Of a stretch of DNA of 64,000 nt, positions 18,007 through 26,844 are shown in pieces. The stretch is from NCBI GenBank assembly GCA_910574715.1, contig CAJTCH010000009.1:1-64000 (forward strand), in the 5' to 3' direction. Position numbers and translations under genes: made by a program. The first letter of the stretch is position 1. Each line of letters opens with the position of its first letter. Under the pieces are notes generated by a model. That model did no database searches. It saw only the letters and a list, made by a program, of their open reading frames with translations, and was not told where the DNA came from. Origin of the DNA: Lachnospiraceae bacterium. Its GTDB lineage: Bacteria; Bacillota; Clostridia; Lachnospirales; Lachnospiraceae.

Positions 18007-19374
18007 GTGGGAAAGCATTACAACCGTCTCGACGTGATACGTCCCCGGAAACAAATCAATCCCCCCAACCTTCTCCACCCGGTACCCCCGTCCCTGCAGC
18101 ATCTCCAGATCCCGCACCAGGCTCGTCGGTTTGCAGGCAATATACACGATCCTCTCCACCCCAAAATCCGTAATCTTCTGAAGCGCCTTCGGATTCACCC
18201 CGTCCCTTGGCGGATCCAGCACAATCAGGTCCGGCACCTCGCCGAGCTCATCGATCACCTTCAGAACATCTCCAGCCCAAAACGTACAGTTATCAAGCCC
18301 GTTAAGCTTCGCATTCTCCCTTGCAGCCTCCACAGCCTCCTCTACAATCTCCACGCCCACAACCTTCTTCGCCACAGGCGCAACTATCTGCGCAATTGTT
18401 CCTGTACCGCTGTACAGGTCAAAGATCACCTTATCCTTCGTCTCCCCGATATACTCTCTGGCAGTTTCATATAATACCTCTGCCCCAAGTGAATTCGTCT
18501 GAAAGAACGAGAAGGGTGTGATCTTAAACTTAAGCCCCAGCAGCTCTTCATAGAAATAATTCTGTCCGTAGAGAATATCCGTCCCTTCGTCCTTGACCAC
18601 ATCCGCCACGCTGTCATTTTTCGTATGCAGGATTCCGGCAATCTTTCCGTCAAGACTTAACGCAAGCAGCCTTTCTGCCCACTGCTTCTCATCAAAATCC
18701 CTTCCGTACTTCTCATTCCCGGCCGTCACCAGATCGATCAGGATCTCCCCAGTCTTTACCGCCTTTCTCACCAGGAGATGCCGCCAGAAGCCCTCATGGC
18801 GCATACGGTGATAGTATGGAAGTCCCGTCTCCCTTGCATATTCCAGGGTACAGGATAGAATCCTCCGATAATCCTCATCTACGATCTGGCAGCCGGGAAC
18901 ATTGACAATATCATGGAAGCTCCCCCTGCGGTGCATCCCCAGCGCCAGCGGGCCGTCCTTATACTCATCTCCGAATGAGAATTCCATCTTATTACGGTAG
19001 CCCTGCTTTACCGGGCTTGGCTTGATACCCTCCCAGATATAATCCCCGTCTACCGCCCCGTCCATCATCTTCTTAATCTGAGATTCTTTCAGCTTAATCT
19101 GCTCTTCGTAGGGAAGATTCTGATAGGTACATCCCCCGCACTGACCGAAATGCGGACATGGTGACGGGACCTCCAGCGGCGAAGCTTCCAACACCTCCAG
19201 AATACGTCCCTCTGCCTTGTCTTTGCGGACTTTATTGACGGAGAATTTGACCTTCTGCCCTGGAATTCCATTTTTTACACATACAGTTCTGTTCTCTTCC
19301 GGCAGCATGATCCTTCCTTTATTAGGAAAATCCACCGTTTCAATTATTCCCTCATATATCTGACCCTTTTTCAT
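17686..19374 (-). CDS. rlmD: 23S rRNA (uracil-C5)-methyltransferase RlmD with ICE-supplied tail
   Basis: 562 residues. TRAM domain at ~1-60 (GQIYEGIIETVDFPNKGRI), an Fe-S ligand set CPHFGQCGGC at ~73-82, SAM-binding DLYSGTGTIAQIVA (~318), VVGVEIVEEAVEAARENA, the motif DPPRDGVNPKAL (~388), and the nucleophile region YIACKPTSLVRDL (~413). It methylates U1939 (or related uridines) of 23S rRNA. About 106 extra residues follow the normal end and appear to come from the adjacent ICE; they contain EYIEAKYGFKVHTAYIAEVKRELG. The gene stops at the element side, so expression of the hybrid is driven by the chromosomal promoter. Enzyme activity is likely kept because all catalytic blocks precede the junction. 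Confidence 0.92.
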   Translation of the reverse strand: MKKGQIYEGIIETVDFPNKGRIMLPEENRTVCVKNGIPGQKVKFSVNKVRKDKAEGRILEVLEASPLEVPSPCPHFGQCGGCTYQNLPYEEQIKLKESQIKKMMDGAVDGDYIWEGIKPSPVKQGYRNKMEFSFGDEYKDGPLALGMHRRGSFHDIVNVPGCQIVDEDYRRILSCTLEYARETGLPYYHRMRHEGFWRHLLVRKAVKTGEILIDLVTAGNEKYGRDFDEKQWAERLLALSLDGKIAGILHTKNDSVADVVKDEGTDILYGQNYFYEELLGLKFKITPFSFFQTNSLGAEVLYETAREYIGETKDKVIFDLYSGTGTIAQIVAPVAKKVVGVEIVEEAVEAARENAKLNGLDNCTFWAGDVLKVIDELGEVPDLIVLDPPRDGVNPKALQKITDFGVERIVYIACKPTSLVRDLEMLQGRGYRVEKVGGIDLFPGTYHVETVVMLSHKKPDSVINVKVEFGEGEGKVPLDNIAKRAEAYKPKERVTYKMIKEYIEAKYGFKVHTAYIAEVKRELGLPMYDAPNAVEELKQPRKHPTAEKAEAIKDALKHFEVI

Positions 19375-19432
19375 CCTGACTCCCTTTCTTCACTTCACTT
19401 TTGAATTATCCGATTATTTTCTCAAAATACAG

Positions 19433-19480
19433 CAGTTCAGACAAGCGCTCCTCTAACATGCCGCAAACCTGCCTGAACTG
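19433..19480 (-). terminator. Possible terminator after the NYN gene
   Basis: Inverted repeat CAGTTCAG / CTGAACTG (extending by one mismatch to CA/TG) separated by 32 bases that can pair partly, followed on the minus strand by CTGTATTTTGAG. Long loop and short T run make it a moderate candidate. Confidence 0.5.
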
Positions 19481-19485
19481 TTTCC

Positions 19486-20421
19486 TTAAAACAATTTCTG
19501 ATATTTCGCCTTCAGGATCGTCCCTTCCTGTTCCACCTCTATCTTATCTATACTCTTCACATACTGGTTAAACTGAGAATAACCGTAATCACTGATCTTA
19601 AACTCTCCGTACTTCTCATACACCTTATTGCCCAGCGTACTAAGCTCGATACCGTGCTTTCCTGCCTTCTTCACTAGGTAAATGACGTACCTGTCTATAT
19701 CCTCTTTCATTCCCCAGTCTTCCTTCAATGCAACAGAGAAGAGATTGCCCTGCTTGATCAACTGTATCCTTGAGAATTCTTCCAGAAACTTCGACAGCAT
19801 ATTGTAACCGTAACTTCTGACGTCAAAGTCTGGATACAGGCTTACAAGGCGGCTTCCCACCTCTCCAAGTCCGGTCACCTTATTGTCATCCTGATTTTCA
19901 ATGATCATCTTGATGATCGCATCCTCGATCCGCTCGCGGCTAAGCTTATCATGCGGTTCTTCCGCCTTGGTGCTTCCCGGCTCCTGCTCATTCAACAGAT
20001 TCTCCAATATTGTAAATTTGTCACAGGCTTTGCGGAACGGCTCCGGGGTCTTATTCTCCCCCATACCGATCACCATCTTCGCACTCTCCCTGATTCGGGT
20101 CACCAACCGTGTAAAATCACTGTCACTGGACACGATACAGAACCCGTCCACATCATTGGTGTACAAGATATCCATTGCGTCAATGATCATCGCCGAATCT
20201 GTAGCATTCTTCCCCTGGGTATAGCTGAACTGCTGGATCGGCATGATCGAGTTCGTAAGAAGCTCATCCTTCCAACTGGAATTATGCGTGCTTGTCCAAT
20301 CCCCATAGATCCTCTTGTATGTGATGACCCCATACTTCGACAGCTCTGTAAGTATCGGTTTAATATATTTCGCAGATACATTATCCGCATCGATCAGTAA
20401 GGCATAACATTGTTCGTCCAT
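19486..20421 (-). CDS. NYN-domain protein with LOTUS/OST-HTH C-terminus
   Basis: 311 residues. N-terminal NYN (PIN-like nuclease) domain: ALLIDADNVSAKYIK with the first acidic residues, a middle DSAMIIDAMDILYTN, and FCIVSSDSDFTRLVTRIRE with the last acidic cluster, the layout of LabA/YacP-like RNases. The C-terminal half has two repeats of the form YGYNMLSKFLEEFSRIQL and YGYSQFNQYVKSIDKIEVEQ, typical of OST-HTH/LOTUS RNA-binding modules. It probably cleaves or binds RNA in the cytoplasm. Terminators on both sides make it a single-gene unit. Substrate unknown. Confidence 0.85.
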   Translation of the reverse strand: MDEQCYALLIDADNVSAKYIKPILTELSKYGVITYKRIYGDWTSTHNSSWKDELLTNSIMPIQQFSYTQGKNATDSAMIIDAMDILYTNDVDGFCIVSSDSDFTRLVTRIRESAKMVIGMGENKTPEPFRKACDKFTILENLLNEQEPGSTKAEEPHDKLSRERIEDAIIKMIIENQDDNKVTGLGEVGSRLVSLYPDFDVRSYGYNMLSKFLEEFSRIQLIKQGNLFSVALKEDWGMKEDIDRYVIYLVKKAGKHGIELSTLGNKVYEKYGEFKISDYGYSQFNQYVKSIDKIEVEQEGTILKAKYQKLF

Positions 20422-20510
20422 CTTCTTCTCCTCATCTTCTCAAACTTCTAACTCTCAATTTCCATAACCGCTTCGCTATATTAGTTCTTTGCTAAGCCCT
20501 TAACTCTCAC

Positions 20511-20563
20511 AAAAAAAGCAGGCAAAACGCCTTTTTCTCTTCAAATAGGCCTCCACCTGCTTT
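20511..20563 (-). terminator. Terminator after the 81-residue membrane protein
   Basis: Stem AAAGCAGG / CCTGCTTT followed on the minus strand by a run of T; the loop contains a second small hairpin GGCGTTTTGCC. Lies 33 bases downstream of the stop at 20596. Confidence 0.75.
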
Positions 20564-20595
20564 CTCTATCGCACTATTTCAACGACATGACTCTC

Positions 20596-20841
20596 CTATA
20601 CCTGATCTTCCTCGTTAAAGAAATCATCATCAAAATCATCCTCGAAATCTTCTTCAAAGTCTTCGAGATAATCCGGTGTAAAGAAACAATATACTGCATA
20701 AGCGATCGCTGCAACGGCTGCGACAGCACCTATGATTGCAAGAACCCAGAGAACAGTCTTGCAGTTCTTATCTTCTTCTTCCTTCCTGTTTATCAGGTCA
20801 TTCAACCTTGTTGCCGCAATAATTTCCTCTACTTTATTCAT
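20596..20841 (-). CDS. Small membrane protein with acidic tail
   Basis: 81 residues: a cytoplasmic Lys/Glu-rich start (NDLINRKEEEDKNCK), one hydrophobic span at ~28-53 (VLWVLAIIGAVAAVAAIAYAV), and a remarkably acidic tail (DFEEDFEDDFDDDFF). The layout resembles small DUF4366-like clostridial membrane proteins. AGGAAAGGATG ahead of the start serves as ribosome site. Function unknown; the tail could bind cations or basic partners. Confidence 0.75.
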   Translation of the reverse strand: MNKVEEIIAATRLNDLINRKEEEDKNCKTVLWVLAIIGAVAAVAAIAYAVYCFFTPDYLEDFEEDFEDDFDDDFFNEEDQV

Positions 20842-20970
20842 GCTTCTACATCCTTTCCTGATACTTTTTCCGGTACGGCCGATTCCTGACCGCCTTCAAA
20901 TACTGTACCTATTATAACACTTACAAGCCGAGATTACTACATTTTATTAAAAATCTTCTGAAAAATATCG

Positions 20971-23214
20971 CTATACCTTCTGAAGCTTCGCAAATGCCGC
21001 AAACATCTTCTTCGTACCCGGCCCGTCGAAATCCACCGTCACTTCATAATCTCTGCCGCCTTCTATAATGCCTGTCACAGTTCCCTCTCCGAACTTCACA
21101 TGGCGCACCCGGTCGCCCACCTCATAGCTCAGGTTATGGCTGCTTGGCGCCCCAAACTGCTTCGCCGGTTTCGCGGCGGCATACACCTTGGTTTGGAATG
21201 CCTGCTTTGCCTGTGTATAAATATTTCTCTTCTGCATCTGCCTTCGGCTTTCTTCCGGTTCTTTCTCGAATACGGCTCCCGTCGATACCAGTTCTGTCGG
21301 AATCTCATTCAGGAAGCGGGACATCCGGTTATACTGTGTCTCACCTCTGACCATACGCCGCCTCGCACAGGTCAGCGTCAGCTTCTTCTCGGCTCTGGTG
21401 ATCCCCACATAGCAGAGGCGGCGTTCTTCTTCCACATCCTCCGGATCCTCTGATGTGATCGTCATATAACTAGGAAAAATCCCATCCTCTAAGCCCGCCA
21501 GATACACATGGGGGAATTCCAGTCCCTTTGCGCTGTGAAGCGTCATAAGAACCACATAATCACTGTTCTCATCCAGGCTGTCAATATCGGCTACCAGTGC
21601 GACTTCCTCAAGGAATCCGCCGAGTGTCGCCGGCGTGCCCGTCTCCTCGCACATTTCCTCAAATAGGACGATCTTACTGATCAACTCATCGATATTCTCT
21701 ATCCTTGCCTCGGTGTCCTCTGCATCCTCTGACTCAAGGCTTTCTATATATCCCGTTTCTTCGATAATCTCCTTCATCAGCTCCGACACGCTCATCTCCC
21801 GCGCGTCAGCCTTGAAATGCTCGATCAACGCCACAAAAGAAGTAAGCTTCGAAAGCCCTCTTCCTATACCCGGAATCAGGTCCGCCCCCATGAGCGCCTC
21901 ATAGAAACTGATCTCTTTGGCTGCCGCATATTCCTGGATCCGGTTGATACTCGTAAGGCCGATCCCGCGCTTGGGTACATTGACGATCCTTCGGACCGCC
22001 AGGTCGTCCTTCCCGTTATCTACCGTCTTCAGATAACTCAAGAGATCCTTAATCTCCCGCCTTGCATAGAAGTTCACACCGCCGACGATCTTATATGGGA
22101 TATTAGCCGTCACGAACTTCTCTTCAAACACGCGGGACTGGGCATTGGTGCGGTACAGGACCGCATGATCATTATATGTACATTCTTCCTCTTTGACACA
22201 CTTTCTGATGTCATCCACAATATACTCTGCCTCGTCATAACCTGTATCAAACTGCCGGAATTCGATCTTGCCGCCCTCGCCGTTCGCCGTCCACAGGGTC
22301 TTGTCCTTCCTTCCGATATTATTGCTGATCACCGCATTCGCCGCATTCAGAATATTGCTGGTAGAACGATAGTTCTGCTCAAGCTTGATTACCCTTGCAT
22401 CCTCAAAGAACTGTTCGAAATTCAGAATATTCCTGATGTTCGCCCCGCGGAATTTGTAGATAGACTGATCGTCGTCACCGACCACGCACAGATTCCGGTA
22501 CTTGGAGGACAGGATGCGCACCAGTTCAAACTGTACCGTATTCGTATCCTGATATTCATCCACCATGACATAACGGAAACGCTCCTGATAATGATCCAAT
22601 ACATCCGCCTGCGTCTGGAACAACTGTACGGTCTTCACCAGCAGGTCGTCAAAATCCAGGGCATTATTCGCCCTTAACTGCTTCTCGTATTCCTCATAGA
22701 CATCGGCGATCTTCCGCTTGGTAAAATCCCCTTCCGCCTCAAGCCGGAATTCCTGCGGTGTAATCAGTTCTTCCTTCGCATGGGACACCGCCCCCAGGAA
22801 CATCCGCTCCTTGAACATCTTCGTATCGATCTTGAGCAACCGGCAGACGTCCTTCATCAGCGTCTTTTGGTCATCACTGTCGTAGATCGTAAAATTCGTA
22901 TCATACCCAAGCAGTCCGATATGCCTGCGCAGGATCCTTACGCATGCCGAATGAAACGTGCTCACCCAGACACTCTCTGAGCCGGCGCCTACCAGCTTGT
23001 CCACACGTTCCCGCATCTCTCCCGCCGCCTTGTTGGTAAATGTGATCGCCAGGATATTCCACGGATTCACACGCTTCTCCTCAATCAGATATGCAATCCT
23101 GTGCGTCAGCACCCTGGTCTTCCCGGAACCCGCCCCTGCCAATATCAAGAGCGGTCCTTCCGTATGAAGCACCGCCTCCCTCTGCTGTTCATTTAACTTA
23201 TCGTATATACCCAA
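20971..23214 (-). CDS. pcrA: ATP-dependent DNA helicase PcrA (UvrD/Rep family)
   Basis: 747 residues. Superfamily 1A motifs are all present: Q-motif LNEQQREAV, Walker A GAGSGKTRVLTHR, DEYQDTN (motif II), VVGDDDQSIYKFRGA (III), EQNYRST (IV), the LMTLHSAKGLEF (V) and VGITRAEK (VI) blocks, and a C-terminal Tudor-like domain VGDRVRHVKFGEGTV. It unwinds DNA 3'-5' in repair and displaces RecA or stalled complexes. Start set at TTG for MGIYDKLNEQQ, the family's usual N-terminus; GAGAGG lies 10 bases upstream, while the longer frame has no SD. It follows mobAB by ~75 bases and is likely transcribed with it. Confidence 0.95.
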   Translation of the reverse strand: MGIYDKLNEQQREAVLHTEGPLLILAGAGSGKTRVLTHRIAYLIEEKRVNPWNILAITFTNKAAGEMRERVDKLVGAGSESVWVSTFHSACVRILRRHIGLLGYDTNFTIYDSDDQKTLMKDVCRLLKIDTKMFKERMFLGAVSHAKEELITPQEFRLEAEGDFTKRKIADVYEEYEKQLRANNALDFDDLLVKTVQLFQTQADVLDHYQERFRYVMVDEYQDTNTVQFELVRILSSKYRNLCVVGDDDQSIYKFRGANIRNILNFEQFFEDARVIKLEQNYRSTSNILNAANAVISNNIGRKDKTLWTANGEGGKIEFRQFDTGYDEAEYIVDDIRKCVKEEECTYNDHAVLYRTNAQSRVFEEKFVTANIPYKIVGGVNFYARREIKDLLSYLKTVDNGKDDLAVRRIVNVPKRGIGLTSINRIQEYAAAKEISFYEALMGADLIPGIGRGLSKLTSFVALIEHFKADAREMSVSELMKEIIEETGYIESLESEDAEDTEARIENIDELISKIVLFEEMCEETGTPATLGGFLEEVALVADIDSLDENSDYVVLMTLHSAKGLEFPHVYLAGLEDGIFPSYMTITSEDPEDVEEERRLCYVGITRAEKKLTLTCARRRMVRGETQYNRMSRFLNEIPTELVSTGAVFEKEPEESRRQMQKRNIYTQAKQAFQTKVYAAAKPAKQFGAPSSHNLSYEVGDRVRHVKFGEGTVTGIIEGGRDYEVTVDFDGPGTKKMFAAFAKLQKV

Positions 23215-23291
23215 TATTTTATTTCCTCTCTTTTTCCTCCGGCCTCCAGCCAAAATTCTTTGTCGTATCAGTACATCTGAATCTGGATATA

Positions 23292-24389
23292 TTATAGTGT
23301 CTTTGCACAGAAAGTGCAAGGGCTACTTGCATGGATGCCAAGAATCTCCCCGGCGATCCCGGCGATATCTTCGAATCTCGCCGTCTTCTCCTGGTATTCC
23401 CCCGCATCCCGGTCAGTCACGATCAGAAATCTGCCTTCCGGATTCGACACCGGGTGAACCGACACCCCTTCCCGGATCACCTCGATCTTCGGATACCGGC
23501 TGTCCTTCATCCCTTCCAGGAATATAATATCTGCCTCCGGGAACAGGCGCATCAGCTCTTCTTCCCGCTCCCCCGTTCCTTTCTTATGGACGAAGCACCT
23601 GGAACCGGAAAATACTGCCGTTCCGTATGCCCCTGCCTCACCCAGACGGCAGCTGTCAGTTCCGGGGATATCGCAGTCAAAATCATGTCCGTCATGCTTG
23701 ATCACAGCCACCTTCATTCCCCGCCCTGACAATTCCCTGACCAACCGCTCAAGCAGCGTCGTTTTCCCGGAATTCTTCACACCGCAGACAGCGACGATCC
23801 TCTGCTTCGACAGCTCCTCATATTCCGACACCGTATTCACGTTCTTAAGCATCTGCCTGATCTGCTGTTCCCCGGAGACATCCACATACAAGATGTTCTG
23901 CCGTTCCAGCGCATCTCTGATACGGTAGTCCTTCCTGGCAATCTGCTCTTCCAAGCAAGGAAGCATCTCTTTTCGATAGACCGCAGCGAGAGGATGGATT
24001 CTTCCATCCGCCTCCGGAACCGCGCCTGCATAGCTCTCCCCAGACTTCTGCCTGGCATTTTCAAGCTCCCGCTCAAGCAAATGATACAACTCCATCTTCA
24101 CAAAAGGCATATCGCACGCCGCCACCATCACAGAATCGCTCTCACACTTCTTAAGCCCTGCATGGATCCCGCCGATAGGTCCGCAGCCCGGATACTCGTC
24201 ACGGACCGTGACACAATTCGGATATTCCTTGCGAATGTCTTCTCCGTAAGAGATCAGAATCCTGTCCGCATACGTCTCAAACTCTTCAATGATCCTTTCA
24301 AGAAAAGTCTGATCCTGATATCGGAGATCACCTTTATGTTTCCCTCCCATCCGGGTACTTCTTCCTCCCGCCAATATCAATCCGTCGAT
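23292..24389 (-). CDS. mobAB: MobA-MobB fusion, molybdenum cofactor guanylyltransferase
   Basis: About 365 residues. N-terminal MobA: LILAGGRSTRMGGKHKG nucleotide-binding loop, DEYPGCGPIGGIHAGL, and ACDMPFV metal motif; transfers GMP to molybdopterin cofactor. C-terminal MobB from ~195: VAVCGVKNSGKTTLLERL Walker A and VIKHDGHDFD. Start is unusual: AGGAGG lies 7 bases before an ATC codon that gives IDGLILAGG, exactly the family start, with no ATG/GTG in frame before the preceding stop; the first standard candidate is TTG at 24380, 16 bases from the SD. It follows ribH by 44 bases, so it probably belongs to the riboflavin transcript. No molybdoenzyme or moa/moe genes are in the window. Confidence 0.9.
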   Translation of the reverse strand: MDGLILAGGRSTRMGGKHKGDLRYQDQTFLERIIEEFETYADRILISYGEDIRKEYPNCVTVRDEYPGCGPIGGIHAGLKKCESDSVMVAACDMPFVKMELYHLLERELENARQKSGESYAGAVPEADGRIHPLAAVYRKEMLPCLEEQIARKDYRIRDALERQNILYVDVSGEQQIRQMLKNVNTVSEYEELSKQRIVAVCGVKNSGKTTLLERLVRELSGRGMKVAVIKHDGHDFDCDIPGTDSCRLGEAGAYGTAVFSGSRCFVHKKGTGEREEELMRLFPEADIIFLEGMKDSRYPKIEVIREGVSVHPVSNPEGRFLIVTDRDAGEYQEKTARFEDIAGIAGEILGIHASSPCTFCAKTL

Positions 24390-24433
24390 AGTACCGCCTC
24401 CTCTTTCCAGTAATTCCGACTGCCTCTAACCTT

Positions 24434-24907
24434 CTACATCTGTCTCATCAAGTTAACCATCTCGATCGCCGACAGCGCACAGTCATATCCCTTATTGCCT
24501 GCCTTGCTTCCCGCGCGGGCGATGGCCTGCTCAATATTCTCCGTCGTCACCACCCCAAACAATACTGGAATACCTGACGCAAGACCCACCTGTGCGATTC
24601 CCTTAGACACCTCATTACACACATAATCATAGTGCGAAGTATCCCCTCTGATCACGGCGCCCACGCAGATGACCGCGTCATACTTCCCGGACTTTGCCAT
24701 CTTAGAAGCCGCCACCGGGATCTCAAATGCCCCCGGCACCCACGCCGCCGTGATATTCTCTTCCTCCACGCCGTGGCGAACCAGCCCGTCTACCGCGCCT
24801 CCCAACAGCTTATTCACAATGATCTCGTTGAATCTGGACGCTATGATCCCGACCTTCAGCCCCTCCGGCGCTACTACTTTTCCTTCCAATACCTGAATCT
24901 GTCTCAT
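24434..24907 (-). CDS. ribH: 6,7-dimethyl-8-ribityllumazine synthase
   Basis: 157 residues, normal length. Motifs: [19 protein letters not shown], the [12 protein letters not shown] substrate loop, [15 protein letters not shown] with catalytic His region, and [18 protein letters not shown] near the end. Condenses the RibA/RibD pyrimidine product with dihydroxybutanone phosphate; assembles as a 60-mer or pentamer. Fourth gene of the rib operon, 14 bases after ribBA, under FMN riboswitch control. Confidence 0.97.
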   Translation of the reverse strand: MRQIQVLEGKVVAPEGLKVGIIASRFNEIIVNKLLGGAVDGLVRHGVEEENITAAWVPGAFEIPVAASKMAKSGKYDAVICVGAVIRGDTSHYDYVCNEVSKGIAQVGLASGIPVLFGVVTTENIEQAIARAGSKAGNKGYDCALSAIEMVNLMRQM

Positions 24908-24921
24908 CTTTCAATTTCCTC

Positions 24922-26139
24922 CTATAATTCTATTTTGTTGAAAATATGTCCCATCTTCTCCTGCTTGGTCTTCATATAGACAATATCATACTTCTGCGGC
25001 TCGATCTCAATGGGTACGCGTTCCCTGATCTCCAGTCCGAAATCACTCAAACCATATACTTTTTCCGGATTATTCGTTAACAGACGGAGAGATCTCACTC
25101 CCAGATCCGACAGAATCTGGGCGCCCACCCAGTATTCCCTGAGATCCGGTGCAAAACCAAGGCTGATGTTCGCCTCCACCGTATCCATCCCTTCTTCCTG
25201 CAATTGATACGCCTTTAACTTATTGATCAGACCAATCCCCCGGCCCTCCTGCCTCATGTAGAGGACAATCCCGCGGCCTTCCTCTTCGATCTGGCGCATC
25301 GCCTCCTGAAGCTGCTTACCGCAGTCACAGCGCAGAGAACCGAAGGTGTCCCCGGTCAGACACTCGGAATGCACCCTGCAGAGCACATTCTCTCCGCCGC
25401 CGATCTCTCCCTTCACCAGGGCTACGTGATGCTCGCCTGTGATGTCGTTCACATAACCGTGTATCTGAAAATGACCGTACTGTGTAGGCATATCCGCACA
25501 AGCTTCCTTCACCACATGCTTCTCGTGGATCCTGCAATAATCCTGCAGTTCCTTGATGGTGATGAATTTAAGTCCATGTTCCTTAGCAAGCTTCCATAAG
25601 CCGGGAGTACGCATCATCGTGCCGTCGTCTTCCATGATCTCACAGCACACGCCGCATTCCTCAAGCCCGGCCAGACGCATCAGATCGACGGTCGCCTCCG
25701 TATGTCCGTTACGCACCAGAACTCCGCCTCTTTTCGCGATCAGCGGAAATACATGCCCGGGCCTTCTGAAATCCTCCGGCCTCGTGCTCTCATCCACACA
25801 TTTCATCATCGTATAGGATCTCTCCGCAGCCGAGATTCCTGTCGTCGTATCCGCATGATCGATCGATACGGTAAATGCCGTCTCATGATTGTCTGTATTC
25901 TCCGTTACCATAGGCGGCAATCCAAGCTTCGCCGCCACCTTGCTGCTCATCGGCGTACAGATCAGCCCTTTTGCCACACTCGCCATAAAATTAATATTCG
26001 CCTGCGTCGCAAACTGTGCCGCGCATATCATATCTCCCTCATTCTCACGGTCCGGATCATCCGTTGCCAGAATGATCTTCCCCGCTCTTAAGTCCTCGAT
26101 CGCTTCCTCAATTGTATTATATTGATATTGCTGTTCCAT
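24922..26139 (-). CDS. ribBA: Bifunctional DHBP synthase / GTP cyclohydrolase II
   Basis: 405 residues. RibB part (~1-200): [19 protein letters not shown], with the acidic metal ligands, and [22 protein letters not shown]. RibA part (~207-398): [23 protein letters not shown] with three zinc-binding cysteines, [11 protein letters not shown] and [12 protein letters not shown]. One enzyme supplies both precursors: dihydroxybutanone phosphate from ribulose 5-phosphate and the pyrimidine from GTP. Between ribE and ribH in the operon, 11 and 14 bases away. Confidence 0.97.
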   Translation of the reverse strand: MEQQYQYNTIEEAIEDLRAGKIILATDDPDRENEGDMICAAQFATQANINFMASVAKGLICTPMSSKVAAKLGLPPMVTENTDNHETAFTVSIDHADTTTGISAAERSYTMMKCVDESTRPEDFRRPGHVFPLIAKRGGVLVRNGHTEATVDLMRLAGLEECGVCCEIMEDDGTMMRTPGLWKLAKEHGLKFITIKELQDYCRIHEKHVVKEACADMPTQYGHFQIHGYVNDITGEHHVALVKGEIGGGENVLCRVHSECLTGDTFGSLRCDCGKQLQEAMRQIEEEGRGIVLYMRQEGRGIGLINKLKAYQLQEEGMDTVEANISLGFAPDLREYWVGAQILSDLGVRSLRLLTNNPEKVYGLSDFGLEIRERVPIEIEPQKYDIVYMKTKQEKMGHIFNKIEL

Positions 26140-26150
26140 CTGCCTTCCTC

Positions 26151-26801
26151 CTAAATCCCGTATTCTCTTAAGAAATCCATGGTGATCCCGGATCCCGCCG
26201 CTTCATCCGACTTTCCCGGTCTCAATAGCTTCTCAACGTATTTCCCGACAATATCATTCTCCAGATTCACCAGATCTCCCTGCCGCTTCTTAAGAAGCGT
26301 TGTCTCCTCTCCCGTATGTGGAATCACCGACACCTGGAAATCCGTATCCCCAACCGCCGCAACCGTCAGGCTGATCCCGTCGATACCGACAGACCCCTTC
26401 TCCACAATAAGCCGTAAGATCTCCGGTTTCGTCTGGATCGTCACCCACACGGCATTCTCTTCCCTGCGGCAGGATTGGATCACTCCGGTTCCGTCTATAT
26501 GCCCGGACATAATGTGCCCGCCGAACCTTCTCCCCGCTTCCATCGCACGCTCCAGGTTCACCAGATCCCCTGCTTTCCCCTGTCCCAGATTACTTCTGCG
26601 GTAAGTCTCAGCCATAATATCCGCTGTGAATCCATCCGGCCTGATAGCTGTCACCGTCAGGCATACGCCATTCACCGCGATACTGTCACCAATCCTGGCG
26701 CCCGCAAGAACCCGATACGCCTGAACCTCGATACGCCCAGAACTCCCCGTCAGGGAAATCTTCTGTACTTTCCCCATCTCTTCAATAATTCCTGTAAACA
26801 T
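26151..26801 (-). CDS. ribE: Riboflavin synthase, alpha subunit
   Basis: 216 residues with the two tandem lumazine-binding barrels typical of the family: repeat 1 starts [12 protein letters not shown] and contains [11 protein letters not shown]; repeat 2 starts [10 protein letters not shown] and contains [11 protein letters not shown]. Each repeat binds one lumazine; the trimer dismutates two lumazines to riboflavin. Between ribD and ribBA. The C-terminal ~20 residues ([19 protein letters not shown]) are a family-typical tail. Confidence 0.96.
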   Translation of the reverse strand: MFTGIIEEMGKVQKISLTGSSGRIEVQAYRVLAGARIGDSIAVNGVCLTVTAIRPDGFTADIMAETYRRSNLGQGKAGDLVNLERAMEAGRRFGGHIMSGHIDGTGVIQSCRREENAVWVTIQTKPEILRLIVEKGSVGIDGISLTVAAVGDTDFQVSVIPHTGEETTLLKKRQGDLVNLENDIVGKYVEKLLRPGKSDEAAGSGITMDFLREYGI

Positions 26802-26844
26802 CTTCTCACCCGCCTGTTTTCTTGTTCTGCCGTCATTTCATCCG

